Source: an uncultured Rhodopila sp. (lineage in GTDB: Bacteria > Pseudomonadota > Alphaproteobacteria > Acetobacterales > Acetobacteraceae). Taken from it: a stretch of DNA of 64,000 bases. The notes beneath the pieces were generated by a model. It saw only the letters and a list, made by a program, of their open reading frames with translations. It did no database searches and was not told the origin of the DNA. The position numbers and the translations under genes are program-made. This document shows, piece after piece, positions 25,601 through 33,580 of this stretch (positions are counted from its first letter, which is position 1; each line of letters opens with the position of its first letter). Where the stretch lies: contig CAINOE010000019.1 in NCBI GenBank assembly GCA_903851415.1, positions 62,001-126,000 of the forward strand. Reading direction: 5' to 3'.

Positions 25601-26539
25601 ATCACCATCGCCCGCGGTCAACCGGCCGAGCGCGGCCAGGCCTTGTCTTGCCTTGACCGACGACGGATCGCGCGCAATGGCCTCCCGGATCTCGGCCTCG
25701 GCCTCGTCGAAACGGCCGAGACATGTCAGGCTGTGACTGAGCAGGAGCCGGAGATCGGTCTTGTCCGGAACCAGGGCCAACGCGCGCCGGCAGGCATCCT
25801 TGCACCGAAGCGGACGCTGCTGGAGGTGGTAGGCAAAGGCCAGGCCGCCGCTCGCATCCGACGAGCGCGGATCGATCGCGACGGCGCGCTCATAGACCCG
25901 AACGGCATCGTTCGCGAATGCGCCGGTCAGCCAGATGCCGGCAACTTTCAGCACTGTGCGGATCCGTTCGTCATCCACGAGCATTGCCGTTTCGAACGCC
26001 TCCCGGGCTTCGGCGATTCGGCCGAGCTCCAGAAGCGATGTGCCGAGATGCAGATGCGCTTCGGCGTCGGCCGGTTGCAGACGGACCGCGGTGCGCAGAG
26101 GTGGCTCGGCGGCTGCGAGATCTCCCTGGTCCAGCAGAGCGCGCCCGAGCAAAAGATGGGCGGGCTGGAGATTGGGATCGGCTGCGAGGGCGCGCCTGGC
26201 AGACTCCGCGGCTGCCCCGGCCTGCCCGGTCGCCTGCTGAACCCTCGCCAGATTGCACAGCGCTTCGGCGAATTCGGGAATTTGCCCGACGGCCTGTTCC
26301 AGAACCTGCTGCGACTCGGCGTATCGGTTGGTATCCTGCAACAGAACGCCGAGGAAGTTCAGCGCGTCCGGATGATCCGGTTCGGTGTCCAGAACCTGCC
26401 TGTATGCTCGTTCGGCTCCGCCAAGGTCGCCCGCCTCATGCAGGGCGACGGCTTCGTCCAGAAGCTGCTCGAGATTACCCTGATGCTCATCCGACACCGG
26501 CTCCGGTCCCTCAATCAGAACGTAGGCGATGCCGGTCAT
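22697..26539 (-). CDS. Tandem TPR-sulfotransferase protein (1280 aa)
   Basis: Two complete TPR-plus-sulfotransferase units in one chain. TPR arrays occupy about residues 20-340 and 660-1000 (for example RALAADPNLQPAHLLLGRAL). Each is followed by a sulfotransferase domain with the PAPS 5'-phosphosulfate loop: GMPRSGTTLVDQIVASHP at about 410 and GSPRSGTTLVDQIAASHP at about 1043. Each unit also has the 3'-phosphate-binding region and the terminal 'MT(V/A)S.WQVRQP(L/I)YAT' segment (SAWQVRQPLYAT; SHWQVRQPIYAT). The enzyme should transfer sulfate from PAPS to a protein or glycan bound by the TPRs. Usual family members have a single unit of 500-700 residues. It lies between two PEP-CTERM genes. An in-frame GTG at about 26497 is an alternative start. 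Confidence 0.9.
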   Translation of the reverse strand: MTGIAYVLIEGPEPVSDEHQGNLEQLLDEAVALHEAGDLGGAERAYRQVLDTEPDHPDALNFLGVLLQDTNRYAESQQVLEQAVGQIPEFAEALCNLARVQQATGQAGAAAESARRALAADPNLQPAHLLLGRALLDQGDLAAAEPPLRTAVRLQPADAEAHLHLGTSLLELGRIAEAREAFETAMLVDDERIRTVLKVAGIWLTGAFANDAVRVYERAVAIDPRSSDASGGLAFAYHLQQRPLRCKDACRRALALVPDKTDLRLLLSHSLTCLGRFDEAEAEIREAIARDPSSVKARQGLAALGRLTAGDGDAAVLAALLRNEEAPARDRIAAAFGLGPALDRAGDYDEAFAAYAIGNRLVSATRKAAGRAFQPERLLHSVARAMSVFKPELFAGLAGYGDPTDELVFIVGMPRSGTTLVDQIVASHPAVFGAGERNLAGAAITRLNAEKEAGSPAEWRLADARAEAEQCLAEYRALDGSGAARRITDKLPDNIFLLGYIAVLFPRARVIFCNRDMRDVCLSAYFHHFASEMAWCYDLADCAEQAQQTARLAAHWRQTLPLRMLEVDYETIVSDLEGQSRRLIGFLGLEWDPACLSFHENPRAVMTVSAWQVRQPLYATATGRWKNYRRHLTPLIFGLLGLIPEPDAEDWNLLLADADHALSIGMVHHGCGRLAAAKQIYDAVFAREPDNPRLHHLLGVLWLSQRQPGNAIPWLLRAVEQRPNDVTLRSDLAHACNAAGDTAAAAASARVAIENDPSWADAWRQLGYALLDTDLAGAAGAMERATALEPDSYRSLVGMATVLCRQRRFEDSARLWRLADILNPADQDVLSGLTLVLAEQGEYEASVVASQQALACNPASAELLQQAGNAYLRNRQVENAIELLRQALAIDDTLADSWRFLGYALAMAGDHNAAADHYRKALSLNPLSGGVLAGLVGIANAEPTGDVLEAMAAVRKNPASPAADKAAVAFALAKMRDKSGDYEAAFALFEEANAARRTSRFGYDPARAKAERAGLVDGLIAHFSRGMVAAMVPFGIDSDRPAFIVGSPRSGTTLVDQIAASHPAVSSLGEQGDFLDLLGSEARAMLLSPPEQWDVRQCRAATEALIARLRQEGGDARRVINKSPGNVTWLGHIAALLPHARIIVCRRDPRDVAWSCYTQEFSESVLAWTETLEECAAYAREMERLLDHWCHVLPGRFLEVYYEDVVEDLEREARRVIDYLGLPWDPACLSFHQTRRVVMTASHWQVRQPIYATSVGRWRPYRHHLGPLLDGLKGLVPEDD

Positions 26540-26643
26540 GTCGCGCTGTTGTCAAACATTCCTTTGAACGCGGGACGCCAGGCCGGGTGTTTTGCCGCCG
26601 GTGGATGACTTCCCGGAGTTCGCCGGCCGCATGCGTTCAGCCA

Positions 26644-27372
26644 TCAAGGCTTCCGGCGACGGCGCAAGACGCCCAGACCGGTGAGACCCGCACCGATAAC
26701 CGCCAACGAAGCCGGCTCCGGAATAAAGTAATCGTAGGTGATCGACACCGTCGCATCGGCGTATGTCGTGACGCCGGCAGTTGAAATGGTGCTGCCTTGT
26801 GGCGACAGGAGATTCCAGCGTTTGAAATCCAACAGGGCCTGGAAGGTGCCAGTCCCCACGAAACCGGCAACGGCGGACGCCGCCACCGGCGGCGCGGTGG
26901 CGGAGGCAAAGTTTGGGGTGGGGAGAGTGCCTGTCCAGTCCAACGTCCCATTGGCGGCCAAGGGTGCCGCGGTGATCGCCACAGTTCTGAGTTTAGGCGT
27001 GCTGATGGTAGGGAAACCGCTCGGGGTTCCGCTGGTCGCGGGCTTCAGTATCAGGTTGATGCCGCCGGCAAAGGTGACATCCGTATGCGAAGCGGTGGTG
27101 TTTAGCAGTGTGCCCGTGCTTTGAGTTAGACTCATCGTTTCCTTCAATACGACGCCCGTCAGCTTTCCATACACGGGACTGGCCTGATTGAACGTGACCG
27201 TCGGTATGGTGTCGTCCGCCTGGCCGGAGAACGGAATGGTCTCCGTGCAATACGTAGTTATAGATGACAAAGATCCGCACACCGTACCGGCTTCGGCTGC
27301 GCCCGGGGCCGTTAGCGCCAAAGCACTCCCGAGCGCGAGCGTGCTCGACGAGGTAAGCAAGGTAAACTTCAT
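26644..27372 (-). CDS. PEP-CTERM protein, choice-of-anchor-like (242 aa)
   Basis: Signal peptide MKFTLLTSSSTLALGSALAL with cleavage after AEA, then a beta-rich body (IPFSGQADDTIPTVTFNQAS, VTFAGGINLIL, DYFIPEPAS) and the PEP-CTERM tail: IPEPASLAVIGAGLTGLG and a terminal RRRRKP. The body resembles 'choice-of-anchor' proteins described with PEP-CTERM or other sorting tails. It should be exported by Sec and processed by an exosortase encoded elsewhere. Expression is probably RpoN-dependent, from 27408-27422 with an upstream element at 27485-27501. It shares no body similarity that I can see with the PEP-CTERM protein at 21311. Confidence 0.88.
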   Translation of the reverse strand: MKFTLLTSSSTLALGSALALTAPGAAEAGTVCGSLSSITTYCTETIPFSGQADDTIPTVTFNQASPVYGKLTGVVLKETMSLTQSTGTLLNTTASHTDVTFAGGINLILKPATSGTPSGFPTISTPKLRTVAITAAPLAANGTLDWTGTLPTPNFASATAPPVAASAVAGFVGTGTFQALLDFKRWNLLSPQGSTISTAGVTTYADATVSITYDYFIPEPASLAVIGAGLTGLGVLRRRRKP

Positions 27373-27407
27373 CGCGTGGTCCTTCGCAGCGAGTTATCAG
27401 CCACCAA

Positions 27408-27422
27408 GCAAACGGCATGCCG
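27408..27422 (-). promoter_or_regulatory. Sigma-54 -24/-12 promoter of the second PEP-CTERM gene
   Basis: Minus strand reads CGGCATGCCGTTTGC, one mismatch (C for T) from TGGCAYRNNNNTTGC. Predicted start near 27396, about 24 nt before ATG 27372. Same internal spacing as the site at 21946-21960. Confidence 0.75.
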
Positions 27423-27484
27423 TTCACAAAAACCGTTGCGGGTCAGACCATTACGGGATTCGCACAAAAGGGCGGCGGACAAAG

Positions 27485-27501
27485 TGTAAAGAATTCCGAC
27501 A
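27485..27501 (-). promoter_or_regulatory. Putative activator-binding site of the second PEP-CTERM gene
   Basis: Plus strand TGTAAAGAATTCCGACA. It starts 63 bp from the end of the -24 box, identical to the distance at the first PEP-CTERM gene. Conserved halves are TGTAAA and CCGACA with a 5-bp centre. Confidence 0.65.
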
Positions 27502-27811
27502 GCCGCACCGGAACGAGGTCCGGCAATCGGCCGCGAAAGCCCGGGAGAGCCGCCCCTCCGGTTCGCCGGCCGCCACCCGTCAGCATGCCGATCGGCCGAA
27601 TCAGCGGGGAATCGGCGCGCGGAGCCGCCTATGCCATCGGAAAAAGGTCCATCCCCGGCCAGCAGCGTCCCGCCTGCGACGCTTTGTCGCGGTGTTCACC
27701 GCCGGTTGGACCGCCCGGTGGTGTCGGAAAACTTTACACAGCGGACGGCGCCATCCGAACCACGCGGCACGCAATCAAGACATCGTGTGCCGCGGCGGCG
27801 CCGGGTTGTGG
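27502..27811. other. Intergenic, contains an orphan 17-bp element
   Basis: No coding frame is convincing in these 310 bp. At 27722-27738 the plus strand reads TGTCGGAAAACTTTACA, identical to 22541-22557 and to a stretch inside metF at 28036-28052. No RpoN promoter lies at the expected distance to its right. The gap ends at the metF stop. Confidence 0.5.
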
Positions 27812-28759
27812 CTAAACCTTCCCCGGGGTTGCCCGCACGCCCAGCACATGCGCGATCGCGTAGGTCAGATCCGGCCGGTTCAGCGTGTAGAAGTGGAACT
27901 CGTCCACCCCGTTTGCCTGCAGCAGCCGCACCTGCTCCGCGGCGATCACCATCCCGACCATGCGCCGGGTTTCCGGATCGTCTTCCGTGCCCTCGAACAG
28001 CCGCCCCATCCAGGCCGGGACACTGGCCCCGCACATGTCGGAAAACTTTACAATCTGGGCATAATTGGAAACCGGCATGATCCCCGGCACGATCGGCGCG
28101 GTGATCCCGGCCGCGAGGCACAGATCCAGGAACCGCAGATAGGTCGAGGTATCGAAAAAATACTGCGTGATCGCCCGCGTTGCGCCGGCATCCAGTTTGC
28201 GCTTCAGGTTTTCCAGATCGGCGACCGGGCTCGGCGCCGCCGGATGCACCTCCGGATAGGCCGCCACGGAAATCTCAAAATCCGCCACGTTGCGCAGACC
28301 TGCCACCAGATCGGCCGCGAACGCATACCCGCCCGGATAAGGCGCATAGACGGTGCCATGCGGCGGATCGCCGCGCAGCGCGACGATGTGGCGGATGCCG
28401 GCATTCCAATAGTCGCGGGCAACCTGATCCACTGCCTCCCGCACCGCGCCAACGCAGGTCAGATGCGCGGCCGGAACAAGGCTGGTTTCCTTGACGATCC
28501 GCGCCACCGTCGCATGGGTCCGCGCCTGGGTGGAGCCGCCCGCGCCATAGGTCACCGACACGAAGCGCGGCGCCAGCGGCTCCAGCCGCTTGATGCAGGT
28601 CCAAAGCTGCTGTTCCAAAGCCTCGGTCCGCGGCGGGGAGAACTCGAACGACAGCTTCGGCGCCGGCAGGTCGGCGGTCCGCACCGGCAGGCCGGAGACT
28701 CGCGGGCCGGTCAGCCAACGGTGCAACGTGTCGGAGGCGGGGTCGATCGGCGTGTCCAT
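27812..28759 (-). CDS. metF: 5,10-methylenetetrahydrofolate reductase (315 aa)
   Basis: FAD enzyme that makes 5-methyl-THF for methionine synthesis. Recognisable parts: KLSFEFSPPRTEALEQQL (catalytic Glu region), SVTYGAGGST, AHLTCVGAVREAV, IVALRGDPP, AITQYFFD and IMPVSNYAQIVKFSDMCGA, ending EFHFYTLNRPDLTYAIAHVL. Length is typical. ATG 28759 is chosen because the codons upstream, to 28846, show no conservation and this ATG follows GGAG. Divergent from mlaA. No SAM riboswitch is visible in the 220-bp gap. The KFSDM codons happen to spell the 17-bp PEP-CTERM element. Confidence 0.95.
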   Translation of the reverse strand: MDTPIDPASDTLHRWLTGPRVSGLPVRTADLPAPKLSFEFSPPRTEALEQQLWTCIKRLEPLAPRFVSVTYGAGGSTQARTHATVARIVKETSLVPAAHLTCVGAVREAVDQVARDYWNAGIRHIVALRGDPPHGTVYAPYPGGYAFAADLVAGLRNVADFEISVAAYPEVHPAAPSPVADLENLKRKLDAGATRAITQYFFDTSTYLRFLDLCLAAGITAPIVPGIMPVSNYAQIVKFSDMCGASVPAWMGRLFEGTEDDPETRRMVGMVIAAEQVRLLQANGVDEFHFYTLNRPDLTYAIAHVLGVRATPGKV

Positions 28760-28982
28760 AGGCTCTGAATCTCCGGTTTCGGAAATAAAAGCAAGCGACC
28801 GCGTGCTTCTGCGGCCGGACGGGATTCCCATGGGACCCGGCCGCATGTTAGACGCAACGAGTCGAGCTGTTCACGGAAAACTCAATCTCAGGGTGTTCCA
28901 ATGTGAATCAGACTCGCCATGTTTGATTGCGCCCGGATGCGCGCGCCGATCGCGCGCGTCCCGCTCTGGCCTGAGGAAGCTG

Positions 28983-29807
28983 ATGCGATCTGTCCCACGT
29001 GCCCGCCCCCCGTTTCGTGGGACTTCATGGCTTCTGGCCTTGTCCGCGATCCTTCTCATCGGTTTGGCCGGATGCGCCACAAGGCCGCCGGCGGACGATC
29101 CGGACGCCGTGGCGGACTATGAGCAAACGAACGACCCGCTGGAGCCGACCAACCGGGTGTTCTACGCGATCAACAACGGGATCGATACGGTCGTCCTGAA
29201 GCCGGCGGCGCAGGCGTATCGCTTCGTCCTGCCCGGCCCGGTGCGGCAGGGCATCCACAATGCGCTGTCCAACATCGGCACGCCGATGCAGTTGACGAAT
29301 GACATGCTGCAGGGCAAGCCGCGGCGCGCGGGCGATACCGCGATGCGCTTTGTCATCAACACAACCGTCGGCGTGCTCGGCATCTTCGACGTCGCCAAGA
29401 AGTGGGGCTATCCGGACCACGATTCCGATTTCGGCATGACCCTGGCGAACTGGGGCGTGCCGGAGGGCCCGTTCCTGTTCCTGCCGGTCCTGGGACCGAG
29501 CGACCCGCGCGACGCCGTCGGTTTCGGCGTCAACATCGCGCTCGATCCGTTCACCTGGGTCGGCGGCCCGAACAACACCGGCCTTAAGGCTTTCAACTGG
29601 TCGCGCTGGGGCGTAAACGCTTTGGATTCCCGCGAACGGGTGCTCGACACCCTGGATCAGATCAAGAAGACGGCACTCGACCCGTATGCCACATTCCGCA
29701 GCCTTTATCGCCAGCACCGCCATTCTCAGATTGAAGAGATGCGTAACGACAACCGCGCCACCGTCCCCGTCTGGTTCCCGCAGGCGGCGAACGAGTCCAG
29801 CAAGTAA
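28983..29807 (+). CDS. mlaA: MlaA (VacJ) phospholipid-transport lipoprotein (274 aa)
   Basis: Outer-membrane component of the Mla pathway, which removes phospholipid from the outer leaflet. A lipoprotein signal ends in lipobox LAGC (LLIGLAGCATRPP). The MlaA domain begins DPLEPTNRVFYAINNGID and continues RQGIHNALSNIGTPMQLTND, FVINTTVGVLGIFDVAKKWG, DFGMTLANWGVPEGPFLFLP and GPSDPRDAVGFGVN. The ATG at 28983 is preceded by GAGGAAG. It is followed 31 bp later by mlaC, so the pair forms an operon; mlaD/E/F are not in the window. Confidence 0.95.
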   Translation: MRSVPRARPPFRGTSWLLALSAILLIGLAGCATRPPADDPDAVADYEQTNDPLEPTNRVFYAINNGIDTVVLKPAAQAYRFVLPGPVRQGIHNALSNIGTPMQLTNDMLQGKPRRAGDTAMRFVINTTVGVLGIFDVAKKWGYPDHDSDFGMTLANWGVPEGPFLFLPVLGPSDPRDAVGFGVNIALDPFTWVGGPNNTGLKAFNWSRWGVNALDSRERVLDTLDQIKKTALDPYATFRSLYRQHRHSQIEEMRNDNRATVPVWFPQAANESSK

Positions 29808-29838
29808 ACGACCCCGTTACCGGAGCTCGGAACATCTG

Positions 29839-30444
29839 ATGATTTATCGCCGGCCCTTCCTGTCCTTCGCCGCCGCTTCGGCCCTGCTCGCCGCCTCCGC
29901 CCCGGCCCGCGCCCAGGGCGCGGAAAAGGCGACCGCGTTCATGAAATCGCTCGGCGACCAGCTTGTGGCGGTCGTGAACGGAGCTGGCACGCCGAGCAGC
30001 AAGCGCGCCGCCATGACCCGTATCATCGACACCTACGTGGATGTCGACGGCATCGGCAAATTCTGCCTCGGGCGCTATTGGCGGCTGGCGACGCCTGAGC
30101 AGCAGAAGCAATATATCAACCTGTTCCACGAGGTGCTGGTGACGAACATCACCTCGAAGCTCGGCGAGTATCAGGGCGTGACCTACACCATGGGACGCAG
30201 CCGGATGCAGGACGAGGACGCGGTGGTGTCCACGACGGTCGTGCGCCCGAACAATCCGCCCACGGCGGTGGACTGGATCATCGCCAATCCGTTGACCTAT
30301 CCGAAGGTGACGGACGTGATCGCCGAGGGCACCTCGCTGCGGCTGACGCAGCGGCAGGATTACGCCTCGTACCTGGCGCACAACAACAACAGCGTGGACG
30401 CGCTGATCAGCGCGATGCGCAACCAGGTTTCGCAGAGCTCATAG
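29839..30444 (+). CDS. mlaC: MlaC/Ttg2D-type periplasmic phospholipid-binding protein (201 aa)
   Basis: Signal peptide RRPFLSFAAASALLAASAPA with ARA-Q cleavage, then the Ttg2 (MlaC) domain: YVDVDGIGKFCLGRYWRLAT, QQKQYINLFHEVLVTNITSK and DWIIANPLTYPKVTDVIAEG. It carries phospholipid between MlaA in the outer membrane and the MlaFEDB importer. Length (about 200) is usual. Immediately downstream of mlaA. Its stop overlaps the end of the convergent acetyltransferase gene by 6 bp. Confidence 0.92.
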   Translation: MIYRRPFLSFAAASALLAASAPARAQGAEKATAFMKSLGDQLVAVVNGAGTPSSKRAAMTRIIDTYVDVDGIGKFCLGRYWRLATPEQQKQYINLFHEVLVTNITSKLGEYQGVTYTMGRSRMQDEDAVVSTTVVRPNNPPTAVDWIIANPLTYPKVTDVIAEGTSLRLTQRQDYASYLAHNNNSVDALISAMRNQVSQSS

Positions 30445-30948
30445 CAGGCTCTCATACAGGATCATCGTATAGCCGCGCTGCTCGAACGTCTCGGCTTCGT
30501 GCATGCCGATGCCGCCGAGAACCATCCGGGAGCCGAAGTTACTTTCCCGGGCAACGGCGACGATCCGCGGCAGGCCGGCATTCTCGTGCCCGAACCGTAG
30601 CGCCGCGAAGGCAGCCTCCTTCGCGAGGCCGCGTCCCTGGGCGTCCGGCCACAAGGCGAACCGAAGGGCGACGCCGCGGCCGTCCGGACGATAGTCCAGG
30701 CCGGTAATGCCGGCGAAACGGCGGTTGACTGTTTCGCGGATCGCCCACATGCCGAAGCCGTGCCGCCCCCAGGCAATGACGTCGCGCGCCAGATCCTCGG
30801 CCGTCTCGGCATAGTTGCGGACGCCGCCCAGCATCACCGCGAACACCTGCGGATCGGCCTTGATCGCCCGGAGATCAGGCAGATCGGCGCCGCCGACGGG
30901 GGTGAGGATCAGGCGTCCGGTGCGGATGGTCAGAGCCGGATTGATCAT
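30439..30948 (-). CDS. GNAT acetyltransferase, RimJ/RimL-like (169 aa)
   Basis: GNAT fold with IRTGRLILTPVGGADLPDLRAI at the start, and an acetyl-CoA-binding segment close to ALRFALWPDAQGRGLAKEAAFAA (V/A..WGQGLA pattern). The layout is that of the RimJ/RimL (Acetyltransf_3) group, which acetylates protein N-termini or small amines; the substrate is unclear. ATG 30948. Convergent with mlaC. Confidence 0.85.
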   Translation of the reverse strand: MINPALTIRTGRLILTPVGGADLPDLRAIKADPQVFAVMLGGVRNYAETAEDLARDVIAWGRHGFGMWAIRETVNRRFAGITGLDYRPDGRGVALRFALWPDAQGRGLAKEAAFAALRFGHENAGLPRIVAVARESNFGSRMVLGGIGMHEAETFEQRGYTMILYESLL

Positions 30949-31276
30949 CGGCCCGGCGGATCCGGCTGATTGTTCCGCTCAGACCCGGCCTGTTCCGGGT
31001 TCTTTGCGATGCGCTGCCACCCGCTCACACACATCTCCCCGGGTTGCCGGCAAGTCCGCACCGTATGCGCGACGAATGGGCGGCCGTATACATGCGGGAA
31101 ATGCCTCGCGCCCGGATTCCCCGACAGTGCTTATGCCATGCGGCCCGTCGCCAGGGCACGATTTTGTCCCATCCGGCAACGACCCCGCGTGCGTCAAACC
31201 AAGCTGCCGGAGCGCGGTTCGCGGCCGGTTGCCGGGCCGCTGATCCCGGACTATTTCCTGGCCCTGGAGGTGCGGG
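30949..31276. other. Intergenic, nothing recognised
   Basis: 328 bp between divergently transcribed acetyltransferase and rhodanese genes. Should contain both promoters. Frames through it do not look coding; no repeat, RNA or clear -35/-10 pair identified. Confidence 0.4.
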
Positions 31277-31681
31277 ATGGTAATCCGGAAAGGCTACAAA
31301 CAGCTTCTCGCCGAGGCGAACGCCGAGATCGAAACGCTTGCGGTCGAGGACGCCATCGCCCTTGCCGGGCACCCCGGCGTCGTGTTCGTCGATTTGCGCG
31401 ATCCGCGGGAGATGGCGCGGGAGGGCAAGATGCCCGGCGCCTTCGCCTGCACCCGCGGCATGCTGGAATTCTGGATCGATCCGGAAAGCCCGTATGCCAA
31501 GGCGGTTTTCGCGGAACCGAAGCGTTTTGTGTTCTTCTGCGCCGGCGGATGGCGCTCGGCTCTGGCGGCGAAGACGGCGCAGGACATGGGGCTGGAGAAC
31601 GTCGCCCATATCGACGGCGGCTTCGGCGCCTGGAAAACCGCCGGCGGCCCGGTGGAGGAACCGCCGCCTGCAAAATCCTAA
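31277..31681 (+). CDS. Single-domain rhodanese-like protein (134 aa)
   Basis: Rhodanese domain: VVFVDLRDPREMAREGKMPGA, then the active-site loop FCAGGWRSALAAKTAQ with the persulfide-forming Cys, and AHIDGGFGAWKTAGGPVE near the end. Such proteins transfer sulfane sulfur. The loop CAGGWRS fits sulfurtransferases rather than Cdc25-like phosphatases, which have a longer loop. GGAGG lies 8-9 bp before ATG 31277. Convergent with the DUF2939 gene, overlapping by 4 bp. Confidence 0.9.
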   Translation: MVIRKGYKQLLAEANAEIETLAVEDAIALAGHPGVVFVDLRDPREMAREGKMPGAFACTRGMLEFWIDPESPYAKAVFAEPKRFVFFCAGGWRSALAAKTAQDMGLENVAHIDGGFGAWKTAGGPVEEPPPAKS

Positions 31682-32250
31682 GTCGGAGAGCCGGAGTTCG
31701 TCAGCAAATCCGCCGGCAGCCAGACCCGCTGCACCTGCCACGCGCCGTGGTGCAGCGCCATTTCCAGCTTGATCGGATCGGCCTGGCCGCGCGCCTGCAG
31801 GCTGACCAGGAAGGTCGTCGGGCTGTCAAAGAAGGCCCACTTCACACGCACATCAGCGGTCTTCTGTTCAGGCGCGGGCCGGGCCTGCGCGTAGCGGTCC
31901 ATCGGCGGCTGCCGCGCGGGCTGGCTGATGGTGCCGGTTGCCGCCAGCAGCGCCTGCGGCGTAACGGCCTGGTCGATCGCATTCGCAGCGATGCCGCGCA
32001 TGAACGAAGCGCCGAACGGCGGCAGGCTGGTCTGCGTCTTCGGTCCGGGATCATCGAGGACAAGATCGCAGACATCCTCCTTGATGCCCTCCCGTACCGC
32101 CGGCCAATCAACGAGCGATTCCAGGGTCGTCGCATCGGAGGTCTGGATCGCCGCGCCGAGACGGTACAGCGTCACGTAGGGATAGGCGCCGTAAGTGAGG
32201 CCCGCCACCAGCACCGCTGCGACAACTGACCACTTGGCACGAATCGGCAT
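31678..32250 (-). CDS. DUF2939-family membrane-anchored protein (190 aa)
   Basis: One N-terminal membrane segment (residues about 7-25, VVAAVLVAGLTYGAYPYVTL), then YRLGAAIQTSDATTLESLVDWPAVREGIKED, the typical opening of DUF2939, and a C-terminal strand-rich part (VRVKWAFFDSPTTFLVSLQ). Family function is not known; the domain is probably periplasmic. Single gene. Confidence 0.8.
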   Translation of the reverse strand: MPIRAKWSVVAAVLVAGLTYGAYPYVTLYRLGAAIQTSDATTLESLVDWPAVREGIKEDVCDLVLDDPGPKTQTSLPPFGASFMRGIAANAIDQAVTPQALLAATGTISQPARQPPMDRYAQARPAPEQKTADVRVKWAFFDSPTTFLVSLQARGQADPIKLEMALHHGAWQVQRVWLPADLLTNSGSPT

Positions 32251-32351
32251 TGCTGTATCCCTGTCAGTGCATGGTGCCCCTTAACGCGATAGCGCGCCGG
32301 TGCTTTCCGTCAAGCCGTCGTCAGACTATAGCACAAATGGTTGACGAAGGG

Positions 32352-33518
32352 TTAACGCTGATGCGAACCCAGCAAATTTTGATATGAGAACGAATCGGTA
32401 ACGCCCTCGGTGGCGAAACAAAGCACCCGGCTGGCCGGGCTCAGCCGGAGCGTGCCGCACGCCGCCCGATCCTGCGCGGCCAGCATCAGCGCCGCGAGGC
32501 CGGCGACGCCGGACTCGCCGATGGACAGGCCCGCCCCGGCCAGAAGACGCATGGCATCGGTGGCCGCCGCATCCGGTATCGTGGTGAACGCGAAAGCCGC
32601 CCGTTCGAGCTCCTGCCAGGCCAGCAGGCTTGGCTCGCCGCAGGCCAGCCCCGCCATGATCGTGTCAAGGTTGCCGCCCACGGCCGTTAGCGTGCCGGCC
32701 CGGGCGCTGGCGAAAAGACAGGCCGCACGGTCGGGTTCAGCCACGACGAGCACCGGGGCGGTTCCGAACCGCGCGCGGATCTGCACCGAAACCGCAGCGG
32801 CCGCGCCCCCGACACCGGCCTGGATGAACACGTGCGTCGGGGGTGGCCCGGTCCATTGATCCGCCGCCTCATCCGCCATCAGGCGATAGCCCTGCATGAC
32901 GTCGCGCGGCACCTCGGTGTAGCCCGGATACGACGTATCGGAGACCACGAACCAGCCTTCCGCGCGCGCCCGCCGATCGGCTTCCCGCACGGCATCGTCA
33001 TAGGTGCCGGGAACCCGGACGACATCGGCGCCGAACGCGGCGATGGCGTCAACGCGGCCCTGGCTGACGGTTTCGTGCACAAAAATAACGCATTGGCAAT
33101 GGAAACGCCATGCGGCCCAGGCGACGGAGCGGCCGTGATTGCCATCGGTGGCACACGTGACGGTGACCGACCCGGTGGAGCCGCGGCAGCGCCCGTCCGC
33201 CAGCGCCTCGGCCGATGTTGAAACCGCGATGCCGTGGCGGGACAGTTCCGCCGACAGCAAGGTCGCCACCGCGTAGGCGCCGCCAAGGGCCTTGAAGCTG
33301 CCCAGGCCGAACCGGCCGCTCTCATCCTTGATCCGCAGCGCCGCAACGTTTGCGGCCGCGGCGATGGCCGGAAGGTCATGAAGGGGCGTTGGCGCGTATC
33401 CCGGCCAGGACGTTATTGCCGCCTTGGCGCGGCGGAAGCCGGAAGCGGGAAGCACGGTCACGCCCGGCACGCCGTGCCGCGGGTTGCGCAGAAGACCGAA
33501 TGGATGAGTGCCGAACAT
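32352..33518 (-). CDS. dpaL: Diaminopropionate ammonia-lyase-like PLP enzyme (388 aa)
   Basis: PLP fold-type II enzyme that deaminates 2,3-diaminopropionate to pyruvate. Compared with YgeX/DpaL it keeps GYAPTPLHDLPAI, KDESGRFGLGSFKALGGAYA (PLP Lys in SFKALGG), CATDGNHGRSVAWAA, FIQAGVGG, GGNLDTIMAGLACGEPS and SIGESGVAG. ATG 33518 is preferred to the TTG at 33557. It diverges from a DenD-like dehydrogenase gene. Threonine dehydratase is a less likely alternative because of the TDGNHGR and ACGEP motifs. Confidence 0.87.
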   Translation of the reverse strand: MFGTHPFGLLRNPRHGVPGVTVLPASGFRRAKAAITSWPGYAPTPLHDLPAIAAAANVAALRIKDESGRFGLGSFKALGGAYAVATLLSAELSRHGIAVSTSAEALADGRCRGSTGSVTVTCATDGNHGRSVAWAAWRFHCQCVIFVHETVSQGRVDAIAAFGADVVRVPGTYDDAVREADRRARAEGWFVVSDTSYPGYTEVPRDVMQGYRLMADEAADQWTGPPPTHVFIQAGVGGAAAAVSVQIRARFGTAPVLVVAEPDRAACLFASARAGTLTAVGGNLDTIMAGLACGEPSLLAWQELERAAFAFTTIPDAAATDAMRLLAGAGLSIGESGVAGLAALMLAAQDRAACGTLRLSPASRVLCFATEGVTDSFSYQNLLGSHQR

Positions 33519-33580
33519 GCCTGCACGGTGGACCGGCAGCCCGGTCGGTGCAATCAATCAGCCTGACCGGAGGGACAACC

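Noticed and set aside
28760..28982. Possible SAM riboswitch upstream of metF
   Set aside because: No SAM-I, SAM-II or SAH core could be recognised; the gap is also the mlaA promoter region.
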